From the NCBI GenBank assembly GCA_045546615.1, contig JAZQDD010000023.1, positions 75,688 to 139,687 of the forward strand: a stretch of DNA of 64,000 bases. The letters run 5' to 3'. Below are positions 35,086 through 43,419 of the stretch, piece by piece. Below the pieces are notes generated by a model. The model did no database searches, was not told the origin of the DNA, and worked only from the letters and a program-made list of their open reading frames with translations. The stretch's first letter is position 1; each line of letters begins with the position of its first letter. This DNA is from CAG-390 sp045546615 (GTDB lineage: Bacteria; Bacillota; Clostridia; Oscillospirales; CAG-272). The position numbers and the translations under genes were made by a program.

Positions 35086-38000
35086 ATGGAAAAAGAAAAG
35101 ATATCCGCGCTCGTAGCAGAAGCGCAAAAAGGCAATCAGAAAGCTCTGAACGATCTTATCGAGAACTGCTACAACGATATTTATTATTTCGCCCTCAAGA
35201 CCGTCAAAAACGAGGACACCGCCGCCGACGTTACGCAGGACGCCTGCATCAAGATCATTGAGCATCTTTCCTCGCTCAAGGATACCGCCGCTTTCAAGGC
35301 GTGGGCGCTTCAGATAACGTACAATCAATGCAAAATGCACTTCCGCGCCACAAAGGACGTGCTGGTTGACGAAAACGAGGACGGCGAGACGATATTCGAC
35401 ACTCTCGCGGACGACAGCGAGGACGCACAGCCCGACAAGGCTTACGAAAACGCGGAATTCAAGCAGATGATGCGTGATATCATCAATTCCCTGCCCGCAG
35501 AGCAAACGTCCGCCATCATGCTCTACTACTACGAAAAAATGTCGGTGGGCGAGATAGCCGAGATCCACGGCGTTTCCGCAGGCACGGTAAAGAGCCGCCT
35601 TAATTACGGCAGAAAAGCGATAAAGGAAAAGGTAGAGGACTACGAAAAGAAAACGGGAATCAAACTGCACAGCATTACTCCCCTGCCGTTGCTTATTTTC
35701 TGGTTCTTCGCCCAAAGCTCGGAAAAGATGCCTGCCGCCGCCGCTGTCGCGCTTACGTCCTCGGTGGCTGCGGCTGCCGCGGGTGTTGCCGCAGGCACTT
35801 CCGCCGCAGGCGTTGCCGCTACCGTTGCGGGCGCTACTATAGCAGGCGCCGCCGCAGCGGGCGCAACCGTGACCGATGCCGCCGCCGCAGGTGCTACTGC
35901 CGCAGGTGCTGCCGCCGCCGGTGCTGCCGCCGCAGGTGCTACCGCCACAGGTGCTGCCGCCACCGGTGCTGCCGTAGCGGGAGCTGTTGCCGCAGGTGCC
36001 GCAAAGGTCGGCATCTCCGCGCTGGTCACCAAGATAATAGTCTCCGTAGTTGCCGCGACTCTCGTTATCGGTTCGGTCGTCGGCGGCATACATATCGCAA
36101 AAAACAGCGGTGACACAGACTCGACGAGTGCGGCTGAAACCACCGTAGCGGACGTTACCCCGCCCGAGGACACGTCAAGCTCTCACGGCGGCGATTCCCT
36201 TACCCCCGAGACTACTCTCACCCCCGAAACTACTCTCACCCCCGAGACTACCCTCTCCCCCGAAACCACTCTCGCGCCCGAGACGACTGCCGCGCCCGAC
36301 CACGTTCACAGCTACGGCGAATGGCAAGTCTCAAAAACGCCCACCTGCACCGAAGCGGGCGAGGAAAAGCGCGCCTGCGAGTGCGGTGAATTTGAAACAA
36401 GAACCGTTTCCGCCACGGGCCACAGCGAGAAAACCGTAGACGGCAAGGACGCGACCTGCACCGAGACGGGTCTTACCGACGGCAAGAAATGCTCCGTTTG
36501 CGGTACTGTTACCGTAAATCAGATAGAACTGCCGATGATAGCGCACAGCTACACCGACAAAAACGACGAATCCTGCAACGATTGCGGCTTTATCAGGGAC
36601 GTTAACTGTCCTCACTCAAAAACCGTTACCGTGGCGGGCAAGGCGGCTACCTGCACCGAAGCGGGACTTACCGACGGCAAGAAATGCGCTAAATGCGGTG
36701 AGATAATCACCTCGCAGACCGCCATCGCCGCAAAGGGACACACCGAACTCACAGTTAGCGGAAAAGCCGCAACCTGCACCGAAAAGGGACTTACCGACGG
36801 CAAGAAATGCTCCGTTTGCGGCATTGTTACAGTAAATCAGACTGAAATTTCCGCAAAGGGACACAGCTACGTAAACGGCACTTGCTCAGCTTGCGGCGAT
36901 ACTTCGGGCGCACCCGAAACTACAAAGACTCCCGAAACTACAAAGACTCCCGAGACTACTAAAACTCCCGAAACTACAAAGACTCCCGAAACTACCAAAG
37001 CTCCCGAAACTACAAAGACTCCCGAGACTACAAAGACTCCCGAGACTACAAAAGCTCCCGAAACCACAAAGACTCCCGAGACTACTAAAGCTCCCGAGAC
37101 TACTAAAGCTCCCGAGACTACTAAAACTCCCGAGACTACTAAAACTCCCGAAACTACAAAGACTCCCGAGACTACAAAGACTCCCGAAACTACTAAAGCT
37201 CCCGACACCCCTGCCGCGCCCACTCCGAGCGAAGGTCTTGCATTCACCCTTAACAATGACGGCGCAAGCTATTCCCTTACGGGCATAGGCTCTTGCACCG
37301 ATACCGACGTTGTTATCCCCGCCACATACGAAGGCAAACCCGTTACAAGCATTGGCAATATGGCGTTCTACCGCTGCTTTTCTCTCACGAGCGTAACCAT
37401 CCCCGACAGCGTTACGAGCATTGGCAGTTCTGCGTTCGACTATTGCTCCTCGCTCACAAGTATAACGGTGGATGAAAACAATCCCGTTTACCATAGCGCA
37501 GGTAACTGCATTATCGAAACTGCTACCAAGACTCTCGTTGTTGGTTGCGGCGCGAGCGTTATCCCCTCTGACGGAAGCGTTACGAGCATTGGAAGAGCCG
37601 CATTCTCCGTTTGCAACTCGCTCACAAGCATAACCATACCCGACAGCGTTGTAAGCATTGGCATAGGTGCGTTTGAAAGCTGCGGCTCGCTCACAAGCAT
37701 CACTATAGGTACTGGTGTTGCGAACATTGAGAGCGATGCCTTTAGAGAAACCCATGCAACGAGTATTTACATTACTGACATTGAGGCTTGGTGCAATATT
37801 TCGTTTTATTCTTCGTCTTCAACTCCTTTTTACTACGTCGCAGACCTTTATTTGAATGGCGAAAAGCTTACCGAGCTTGTGATACCGGATACGGTAACCG
37901 CTATTAATAATTATGCATTCTACAATTGCAAGTCGATCACGAGCGTGACCATCCCCGACAGCGTTACGAGCATTGGCGATTGGGCGTTCAAGGGATGCTC

Positions 38001-39441
38001 ATCGCTTACGAGCGTGACCATCCCCGACAGCGTTACGAGCATTGGCGATGGTGCGTTCAGCGGTTGCTCCTCGCTCACGAGCATAACCATCCCCGACAGC
38101 GTTACGAGCATTGACGGTGGTGCGTTCAACGGTTGCTCCTCGCTCACGAGCATAAATATCCCCGAGGGCGTTACGAACATCGGCGCAGCTACCTTCTCCG
38201 GTTGCTCATCTCTCATAAACATTACCATCCCCGACGGCGTTACGAGCATTGGCGATAGTGCGTTCAAAGATTGCTCCTCGCTCACAAGCGCCACCATCGG
38301 CAACGGCGTTACGAGCATTGGCGATTATGCGTTCTCCGATTGCTCCTCGCTCACAAGCATAACTATACCCGACGGAGTTACGAGCATTGGCGATTGTGCG
38401 TTCTCCGGTTGCCCCTCTCTCACGAGCATAAATATCCCCGAGGGCGTTACGAACATCGGCATAGCTACCTTCTCCGGTTGCTCATCTCTCATAAACATTA
38501 CCATCCCCGACAGCGTTACGAGCATTGGCGATAGGGCGTTCTACTGGTGCGAATCGCTCACAAGCGTAGTTATCCCCGACAGCGTTACGAGCATTGGCGA
38601 GATGGCATTCCGTATTTGCTCATCGCTCACGAGCGTAACCTACGGCGGAACTGCCGAACAGTGGGAGGCTATTGAAAAAGGCGCAGATTGGGATGAGCGC
38701 ACCGGCGACTACACCCTGACCTGCCTCGGTGATAACACCGAGACACCCGACACCACCGATACACCCGACACACCCGCCGAGCCTACCCCGACCGAGGGAC
38801 TTGACTATATCTTGAGCGGCGACGAAAGCAGCTACCACGTAATATACAGCGGAAACTGCACCGCCACGGACATCGTTATCCCCTCGACCTACGATGGACT
38901 GCCCGTTACGGGAATCGTCGACGAGGCGTTCCTTAACTCCTCTATCACGAGCATTACTATCCCCGCAAGCGTGACGAGAATAGACAACCTTGCTTTCAGA
39001 GGATGCGCCGCCCTTTCGAGCATAACGATAGACAGCGCAAATCCCGTTTACCACAGCGCGGGTAACTGCATTATCGAAACAGCTACGAAAACTCTGGTAG
39101 TTGGTTGCAATACAAGCGTTATCCCCGACGACGGAAGCGTTACGACCATCGGCGAGTATGCGTTTGACGGCTCCGTATCGCTGACAAGCATAAATATCCC
39201 CGAGAGCGTTACGCTAATTGAGTGGTTCGCATTCAGAGGTTGCATATCTCTCTCAAGCGTGACCATCCCCAACAGCGTTACCGCTATCCAAGCCTCCGCC
39301 ATAACCTTTAGCTCCAACCTCACCGAGGTGACCTACAACGGCACTATGGCAGAGTGGGAAGCTATTGAGAAAGAAGACGAGTGGCTCTATAACACGGGCG
39401 AATACACCGTACACTGCACCGACGGAGATATCGCGGTGTAA
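35086..39441 (+). CDS. Sigma-70 factor fused to membrane anchor and large extracellular LRR protein
   Basis: 1451 residues in one uninterrupted frame. Residues about 15-90 are sigma region 2 (DIYYFALKTVKNEDTAADVTQDA) and 130-185 are region 4 (LPAEQTSAIMLYYYEKMSVGEIAEI, GTVKSRLNYGRKAI). Then a hydrophobic PLPLLIFWFFAQ (198-210), an Ala/Gly/Thr-rich stretch (216-312) and a membrane helix (about 313-338). Outside: PETTL repeats (about 373-402); a Cys-rich region (406-607) with repeated CTE-x-G..C-x-x-C units; 16 perfect six-residue [AT]PETTK repeats (609-704); BspA-like LRR_5 repeats of 23 residues (about 718-1212); linker; second LRR block (1240-1451). Suggests a membrane-tethered sigma factor sensing or bound to an external structure. 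A surface protein that merely retains a sigma-like head is the alternative. Confidence 0.88.
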   Translation: MEKEKISALVAEAQKGNQKALNDLIENCYNDIYYFALKTVKNEDTAADVTQDACIKIIEHLSSLKDTAAFKAWALQITYNQCKMHFRATKDVLVDENEDGETIFDTLADDSEDAQPDKAYENAEFKQMMRDIINSLPAEQTSAIMLYYYEKMSVGEIAEIHGVSAGTVKSRLNYGRKAIKEKVEDYEKKTGIKLHSITPLPLLIFWFFAQSSEKMPAAAAVALTSSVAAAAAGVAAGTSAAGVAATVAGATIAGAAAAGATVTDAAAAGATAAGAAAAGAAAAGATATGAAATGAAVAGAVAAGAAKVGISALVTKIIVSVVAATLVIGSVVGGIHIAKNSGDTDSTSAAETTVADVTPPEDTSSSHGGDSLTPETTLTPETTLTPETTLSPETTLAPETTAAPDHVHSYGEWQVSKTPTCTEAGEEKRACECGEFETRTVSATGHSEKTVDGKDATCTETGLTDGKKCSVCGTVTVNQIELPMIAHSYTDKNDESCNDCGFIRDVNCPHSKTVTVAGKAATCTEAGLTDGKKCAKCGEIITSQTAIAAKGHTELTVSGKAATCTEKGLTDGKKCSVCGIVTVNQTEISAKGHSYVNGTCSACGDTSGAPETTKTPETTKTPETTKTPETTKTPETTKAPETTKTPETTKTPETTKAPETTKTPETTKAPETTKAPETTKTPETTKTPETTKTPETTKTPETTKAPDTPAAPTPSEGLAFTLNNDGASYSLTGIGSCTDTDVVIPATYEGKPVTSIGNMAFYRCFSLTSVTIPDSVTSIGSSAFDYCSSLTSITVDENNPVYHSAGNCIIETATKTLVVGCGASVIPSDGSVTSIGRAAFSVCNSLTSITIPDSVVSIGIGAFESCGSLTSITIGTGVANIESDAFRETHATSIYITDIEAWCNISFYSSSSTPFYYVADLYLNGEKLTELVIPDTVTAINNYAFYNCKSITSVTIPDSVTSIGDWAFKGCSSLTSVTIPDSVTSIGDGAFSGCSSLTSITIPDSVTSIDGGAFNGCSSLTSINIPEGVTNIGAATFSGCSSLINITIPDGVTSIGDSAFKDCSSLTSATIGNGVTSIGDYAFSDCSSLTSITIPDGVTSIGDCAFSGCPSLTSINIPEGVTNIGIATFSGCSSLINITIPDSVTSIGDRAFYWCESLTSVVIPDSVTSIGEMAFRICSSLTSVTYGGTAEQWEAIEKGADWDERTGDYTLTCLGDNTETPDTTDTPDTPAEPTPTEGLDYILSGDESSYHVIYSGNCTATDIVIPSTYDGLPVTGIVDEAFLNSSITSITIPASVTRIDNLAFRGCAALSSITIDSANPVYHSAGNCIIETATKTLVVGCNTSVIPDDGSVTTIGEYAFDGSVSLTSINIPESVTLIEWFAFRGCISLSSVTIPNSVTAIQASAITFSSNLTEVTYNGTMAEWEAIEKEDEWLYNTGEYTVHCTDGDIAV
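36910..37197 (+). repeat. Tandem 18-bp repeat, 16 units, inside the sigma-LRR gene
   Basis: Sixteen in-frame units encode [AT]PETTK, differing only at wobble positions and at the first Ala/Thr codon. Unit length is a multiple of three, so copy-number change would lengthen or shorten the extracellular stalk without breaking the frame. Confidence 0.95.
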
Positions 39442-39457
39442 GAAAGATTAGCGAAAA

Positions 39458-39598
39458 ATGAAGATCAAAGACAAACTTGCGTCGCTTATATACGGCTTTT
39501 TTGCGGTAGACAAGAAAGAGCATCCCGCGCCGCCGCCAAAGGCAGTCGCGCCGTCGGATGCATCAAAGCCTATCGAAAAACGCAAAAGCGACACGTAA
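39458..39598 (+). CDS. Small basic hypothetical protein
   Basis: 46 residues, begins MKIKDKLASLIYGFFAVDKKE and continues into a Pro/Ala/Lys-rich tail. It starts 16 bases after the sigma-LRR stop and ends just before a strong terminator, which favours a real co-transcribed gene, but the ribosome site is weak and no family is recognised. Confidence 0.4.
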   Translation: MKIKDKLASLIYGFFAVDKKEHPAPPPKAVAPSDASKPIEKRKSDT

Positions 39599-39600
39599 AA

Positions 39601-39635
39601 AACAAATCAGCACGGCAACGCCGTGCTGATTTGTT
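39601..39635. terminator. Bidirectional terminator between converging genes
   Basis: AACAAATCAGCACGGC pairs with GCCGTGCTGATTTGTT, a 16-bp stem with a three-base loop. Separates the sigma-LRR transcript from the small minus-strand genes. Confidence 0.85.
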
Positions 39636-39819
39636 ACGTTAAGGTCATATTTGAGAGCATCGTAAGCACGCTGCCCACGCCGCCCATAGTCTTGCCCGCG
39701 CGCCTTAAAAGGCGTTTTGTCCGCATAGCCCTTGAATTATACACAGCGTACGCCGCGCCCGCCGCGGCAATGATACCCCCAACAGCCGCAAGCGATATTG
39801 CCGTTTTTTTCGGATTCAT
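39634..39819 (-). CDS. Small single-pass membrane protein
   Basis: 61 residues: one helix (ISLAAVGGIIAAAGAAYAVY, residues about 8-27) followed by a basic segment RTKRLLRRAGKTMGG. GGAGGTG stands five bases before ATG, so it is probably translated. Function unknown; third in a minus-strand row behind the zinc-ribbon and HTH genes. Confidence 0.65.
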   Translation of the reverse strand: MNPKKTAISLAAVGGIIAAAGAAYAVYNSRAMRTKRLLRRAGKTMGGVGSVLTMLSNMTLT

Positions 39820-39886
39820 TTTTTCACCTCCACGCTTACTTCAAGGTTATTTTTTGCCAATGCGCCGTCTTTTATACTTGCCGCGC

Positions 39887-40384
39887 TCACTTGGGCAAAA
39901 TATCCTCGATGCCGCGCGGCGCTGTGCTTTTGCGCAGGGCGCGTGCCGCCGCCTCCAGCGCGCGGCGGCGTACTCTGAACGCTCCCGCGCGCGACACGCC
40001 GAGAATGTCCGCGCAACGCGCCACGGACTCGCCCCTTATGTAATGCCAATACAGCAAAAGCTTGGAATTTGAATCGCACCGCAGATTGTTGATAAACGTG
40101 CGCACACCGAACATCCGCGCACGCAAAAGTGCTTCGTCGCATTTCGCCTGCTCCCTGTCAAAAACGTCCACGTCTCTCACAAGGTAATTTTTGGCGTAAT
40201 CCGCGCACGCCAGCATCCTACAGCCGTAGCGATAGCTCGTAAGATATTCCTGCGCCGCCGCAAGCTCGGACGCGCTGACGTCCGAGGAATAGCGCAGGGA
40301 TTCGGTATCACACTTATCGAACATTTGTTCTCCATTATTTTTTGCGGCTTTCGCGCCGCCCTCACAAAAAACAGAATTTTTCAC
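39887..40384 (-). CDS. Sigma-70 region-4-like HTH protein
   Basis: 165 residues from GTG 40384, with GGAGG six bases upstream; an internal ATG at 40324 also has a GGAGA site. Central helical region, then C-terminal YWHYIRGESVARCADILGVSRAGAFRVRRRALE, a helix-turn-helix of the sigma region-4 type found in small phage and integrative-element regulators. No region 2, so not a complete sigma factor. Confidence 0.65.
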   Translation of the reverse strand: MKNSVFCEGGAKAAKNNGEQMFDKCDTESLRYSSDVSASELAAAQEYLTSYRYGCRMLACADYAKNYLVRDVDVFDREQAKCDEALLRARMFGVRTFINNLRCDSNSKLLLYWHYIRGESVARCADILGVSRAGAFRVRRRALEAAARALRKSTAPRGIEDILPK

Positions 40385-40400
40385 ACTCTACCTCCGTATT

Positions 40401-40652
40401 TTATATTGCGTGCCGTGTATGCCCCATGTCGCTAAGCAGCTCCATAACGCTTGGTACTTCGCAGATGCGTAACACGTCATCTATTTCCATCTGATTTGCG
40501 CAATGCTCACACACCACGCCGTTCTCGCCGTCCTCGGCGTACTTTTCCCCGTCTCTTATCATCCTGCCGCAAATAGCGCACTCCTCGCTTTTATCCGCGA
40601 CAGCACCCGGGCAACCGTCAGGACAGACGTAAAAATCACATTCGTTGCACAT
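40401..40652 (-). CDS. Zinc-ribbon protein of unknown function
   Basis: 83 residues from ATG 40652, behind AAGGAGG; the open frame extends further upstream but without a ribosome site. Many paired Cys: CNEC, CPDGC, CAIC, CEHC, consistent with one or two zinc-binding knuckles. Transcribed from a consensus promoter at 40751-40779 that faces the neighbouring repressor gene. Function unknown. Confidence 0.7.
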   Translation of the reverse strand: MCNECDFYVCPDGCPGAVADKSEECAICGRMIRDGEKYAEDGENGVVCEHCANQMEIDDVLRICEVPSVMELLSDMGHTRHAI

Positions 40653-40689
40653 TTTTCCTCCTTTTATTTTGATTTCATAATTTATGCTA

Positions 40690-40718
40690 TTGACATTCGC
40701 AAACAAATGTTCTATAAT
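40690..40718 (+). promoter_or_regulatory. Promoter toward the S24 repressor gene, with LexA-box-like operator
   Basis: TTGACA (40690-40695), 17-bp spacer, TATAAT (40713-40718). Within the spacer CAAACAAATGTTCT (40700-40713) matches 12 of 14 positions of the Gram-positive LexA/DinR-type box. Binding there would block RNA polymerase. Confidence 0.7.
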
Positions 40719-40750
40719 ATATTTTGTGGGCATTTCGCCCCGTGGTTTTG

Positions 40751-40779
40751 ATTATATCACATTAACGAAGCATTGTCAA
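40751..40779 (-). promoter_or_regulatory. Promoter toward the zinc-ribbon gene, facing the repressor promoter
   Basis: Minus strand TTGACA (40779-40774), 17-bp spacer, TATAAT (40756-40751). It points left while the 40690 promoter points right; predicted start points (about 40744 and 40725) make the two transcripts run through each other. Confidence 0.75.
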
Positions 40780-40836
40780 TACTTATTTCGTAATTGCGTA
40801 ATATTTTTTGAAATATATGGAAGTGGGGTAGTATTT

Positions 40837-41454
40837 ATGAATTATTCTGTTTTGGAGCGTCTGATGGCTGCGCGCGGTATTACCGCCTACCGTCTGTCGC
40901 GAGACACGGGCATCTCCCCCTCCTCGCTTTCCGATTGGAAGCGCGGCAGGAGCGCACCGAAAATTGACAAGCTATCCATAATTGCGGACTATTTCGGCGT
41001 GAGCCTTGATTCACTTATCGGTGAGGAGCGCATAGCCACGCACGCGGCTATGCTGTCCGAATTTCTTGTTCCCGTTATCGGCTCTATCCGCGCGGGACTG
41101 CCAATAATCACCGAGGAAGAATTGCTCGGTTTTGAGCTTGCCGACCTTGGCGGCGCATCGCCCGACGACTACTTTTTCCTGCGCATAAGTGGCGACAGTA
41201 TGCAGAATATCGGAATGATCGACGGCTCGCTCGTGCTGTTCCGCAAGCAACAGTACGCCGAGGACGGGCAGATAGTTGCCTGCCTTGTCGGCGGCGAATC
41301 CGCCACGGTCAAGCGTTTTTCAAAGCGTGGCAGGCGCATATTCCTCTCGCCCGAAAATCCCGCCTATTCGCCAATTGAGCTTTCCTGCGCCGATTTTGAG
41401 ACGGGCGAGGCTCGCATACTCGGCGTTGCCGAGGAGATAAAGATAAAATTGTAA
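40837..41454 (+). CDS. S24-peptidase (LexA/CI-like) transcriptional repressor
   Basis: 205 residues from ATG 40837; the longer open frame upstream covers the promoter. N-terminal XRE helix-turn-helix (ITAYRLSRDTGISPSSLSDWKRG), then the S24 domain: Ala-Gly cleavage site in IRAGLP, nucleophile Ser in SGDSMQN, general-base Lys in SATVKRF. Such repressors self-cleave in response to RecA-DNA filaments. The HTH type points to a CI-like rather than housekeeping LexA protein. Likely controls its own promoter and the facing one. Confidence 0.88.
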   Translation: MNYSVLERLMAARGITAYRLSRDTGISPSSLSDWKRGRSAPKIDKLSIIADYFGVSLDSLIGEERIATHAAMLSEFLVPVIGSIRAGLPIITEEELLGFELADLGGASPDDYFFLRISGDSMQNIGMIDGSLVLFRKQQYAEDGQIVACLVGGESATVKRFSKRGRRIFLSPENPAYSPIELSCADFETGEARILGVAEEIKIKL

Positions 41455-41464
41455 GGATACGAAA

Positions 41465-43396
41465 ATGACAATTATCAGCATAAACGGGATCTCACTCTCC
41501 TTCGGCGCAAAAACGCTGTTCGAGGACGTTTCCTTTTCCCTTAACGAGAACGACCGCCTTGGCATAGTCGGTGCTAACGGGTGCGGCAAATCCTCTCTGC
41601 TTTCTATAATATACCGCACGCTTGAACCGAGCGCGGGGCAATGCTACGTTTCCTCCGATGTCAGCGTGGGAATGCTTACGCAGGACGGCGCGTTTGAGGT
41701 AAACGAGAGCGTTGGTATCACTGCGCTTGAACAGATGTACGGAGCGTTTGGCGAGCTTCTTGCCGCCGAGGCGCGCATTTCCGAGCTTGCCGCGTGGCTT
41801 GAAGCGCACGATGCCGAGGCGGGCAGTGATAAACACACCTCTATAACCAAAGAATACACAGCCCTGCACGAGAGCTTTATTTCGGGCGGCGGCGCGGTTT
41901 TTCGCGCCAAGTGCCGCTCCATTCTCGAGCGCATGGGCTTTGATGCCGAGGCTATGGCGCTCCCCGTGACCGCCCTTTCGGGCGGCCAGCGCACGCGCCT
42001 TGCACTTTCGCGCCAACTGTGCCGCGAGCCTGACATTCTCCTGCTCGACGAGCCGACGAACCATCTTGACACTGAAACGCTCACTTGGCTTGAAAATTTC
42101 CTTGCATCGTACAAAAAATGCATTATTGCGGTATCCCACGACCGCCATTTTCTTGACAAGGTAACGAACAAAACGCTGATGATAGAGCATCGCCGCGCCA
42201 AGCTGTACCGCGGCGGTTACACCGCATCCGCCGAGCAAAGGCGCGTCGACCGCGAGATATACGAGCGCCACTACCGCAATCAGCAAAAGGAGATAGCGCG
42301 GCAGGAGGCGTACATCGAGCAACAGCGCAGATGGAACAGAGAGCGCAACATCATCGCCGCCGAAAGCCGCCAAAAACTGCTTGACAAAATGGTGAAGCTC
42401 GACGCACCCGAAAAGGATGAAAAAACGGTCAAAATGCGCTTTACGCAAGGGTTGCCAAGCGGAAACGACGTTCTTTCCGTGCGTTCACTCGGCTTTGCCT
42501 ACGGCTCGGCGCAGATCCTCTCGGACATATCGTTTTCAATAAAGCGTGGGGAGCGGGTTTTCATTGTCGGCCCTAACGGATGCGGCAAATCCACGCTTAT
42601 CAAGCTCTTGCTTGAAAAGCTCCGCCCCACACGCGGAATTATTGATTTCGGTCACAATCTTCAGCTTGGCTATTACGATCAGGAAAACCAAAATCTTGAC
42701 GAGAACAGCACCGTGATCGAGGAGCTTTGGTCACGCTACCCCGCAATGAAGGAGCATGAGGTAAGGGGCGCGCTCGCATCGTTTTTATTCCGCGGTGATG
42801 ACGTTTTCAAGGAAATATCGGTACTCAGCGGCGGAGAGCGAGCAAGGCTCACGCTTGTAAAGCTGATGCTGTCAAAAATGAACCTTCTCGTCCTTGACGA
42901 GCCGACAAACCACCTTGACATCGGCTCGCGTGAGGCGCTCGAGGAAGCCCTTGCAGGCTATGACGGAACGGTGATATGCGTATCCCACGACCGCACGTTC
43001 ATATCAAAGCTCGCCACGCGCATACTCGGCTTTGACGAGAACGGACGCCTGCACGACCTTCGCGTATCTCACGCAGGCGGCGCGTGGGACGAGTGGCAAA
43101 GAGAAGCCGAGCGCATCTCGTCGCGCACCGTCCCCGCCGCACCCGCTCCCGCGGCTGAAAGCAACAAGGATGCTTATCTGCGAGGCAAGCGAGAAGCCGC
43201 CGAAGCCCGACGCGCCGAGGCGCGCCTGCAAAGGCTCAAAAAGGAAGGCGCAGAGCTTGAAGCCGAGCTTGACACCCTCAACGCCGAGCTGTACGGAGAC
43301 GCGGCAAGCGATTACGTTCGCGCCGCCGAGATATCAAAGCGTATCGAGGAGATCGAGGAGCGTCTGCTTGAGATATATGAGGAAACGGATGTCTGA
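41465..43396 (+). CDS. ABC-F family ATPase (translation factor type)
   Basis: 643 residues, no membrane segments. Two ATPase domains: Walker A GANGCGKSS and GPNGCGKST; signatures LSGGQRTRL and LSGGERARL; LLDEPTNHLD twice. A charged linker between them (about residues 240-325) and a C-terminal coiled coil rich in Arg, Glu and Ala resemble Uup/YdiF-type ABC-F proteins, which act on the ribosome. Follows the repressor gene by ten bases, so probably co-transcribed. Antibiotic resistance cannot be claimed from the sequence. Confidence 0.92.
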   Translation: MTIISINGISLSFGAKTLFEDVSFSLNENDRLGIVGANGCGKSSLLSIIYRTLEPSAGQCYVSSDVSVGMLTQDGAFEVNESVGITALEQMYGAFGELLAAEARISELAAWLEAHDAEAGSDKHTSITKEYTALHESFISGGGAVFRAKCRSILERMGFDAEAMALPVTALSGGQRTRLALSRQLCREPDILLLDEPTNHLDTETLTWLENFLASYKKCIIAVSHDRHFLDKVTNKTLMIEHRRAKLYRGGYTASAEQRRVDREIYERHYRNQQKEIARQEAYIEQQRRWNRERNIIAAESRQKLLDKMVKLDAPEKDEKTVKMRFTQGLPSGNDVLSVRSLGFAYGSAQILSDISFSIKRGERVFIVGPNGCGKSTLIKLLLEKLRPTRGIIDFGHNLQLGYYDQENQNLDENSTVIEELWSRYPAMKEHEVRGALASFLFRGDDVFKEISVLSGGERARLTLVKLMLSKMNLLVLDEPTNHLDIGSREALEEALAGYDGTVICVSHDRTFISKLATRILGFDENGRLHDLRVSHAGGAWDEWQREAERISSRTVPAAPAPAAESNKDAYLRGKREAAEARRAEARLQRLKKEGAELEAELDTLNAELYGDAASDYVRAAEISKRIEEIEERLLEIYEETDV

Positions 43397-43419
43397 TGCT
43401 TATCGGGCATCCGTTTTTA
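43383..43419. terminator. Bidirectional terminator between ABC-F and amidase genes
   Basis: ACGGATG / CATCCGT stem followed by T-run; the stop codons of both converging genes lie within it. Confidence 0.75.

Noticed and set aside
35059..36093. 344-codon minus-strand open frame opposite the sigma-LRR gene
   Set aside because: Low-complexity shadow of the Ala/Gly-rich segment; no ribosome site and no family features.
36910..37197. Possible CRISPR-like repeat
   Set aside because: It is a head-to-tail 18-bp coding minisatellite in frame with the surface protein.
40684..40836. N-terminal extension of the S24 repressor
   Set aside because: Would be encoded by its own promoter and operator; the ATG at 40837 begins the HTH domain.
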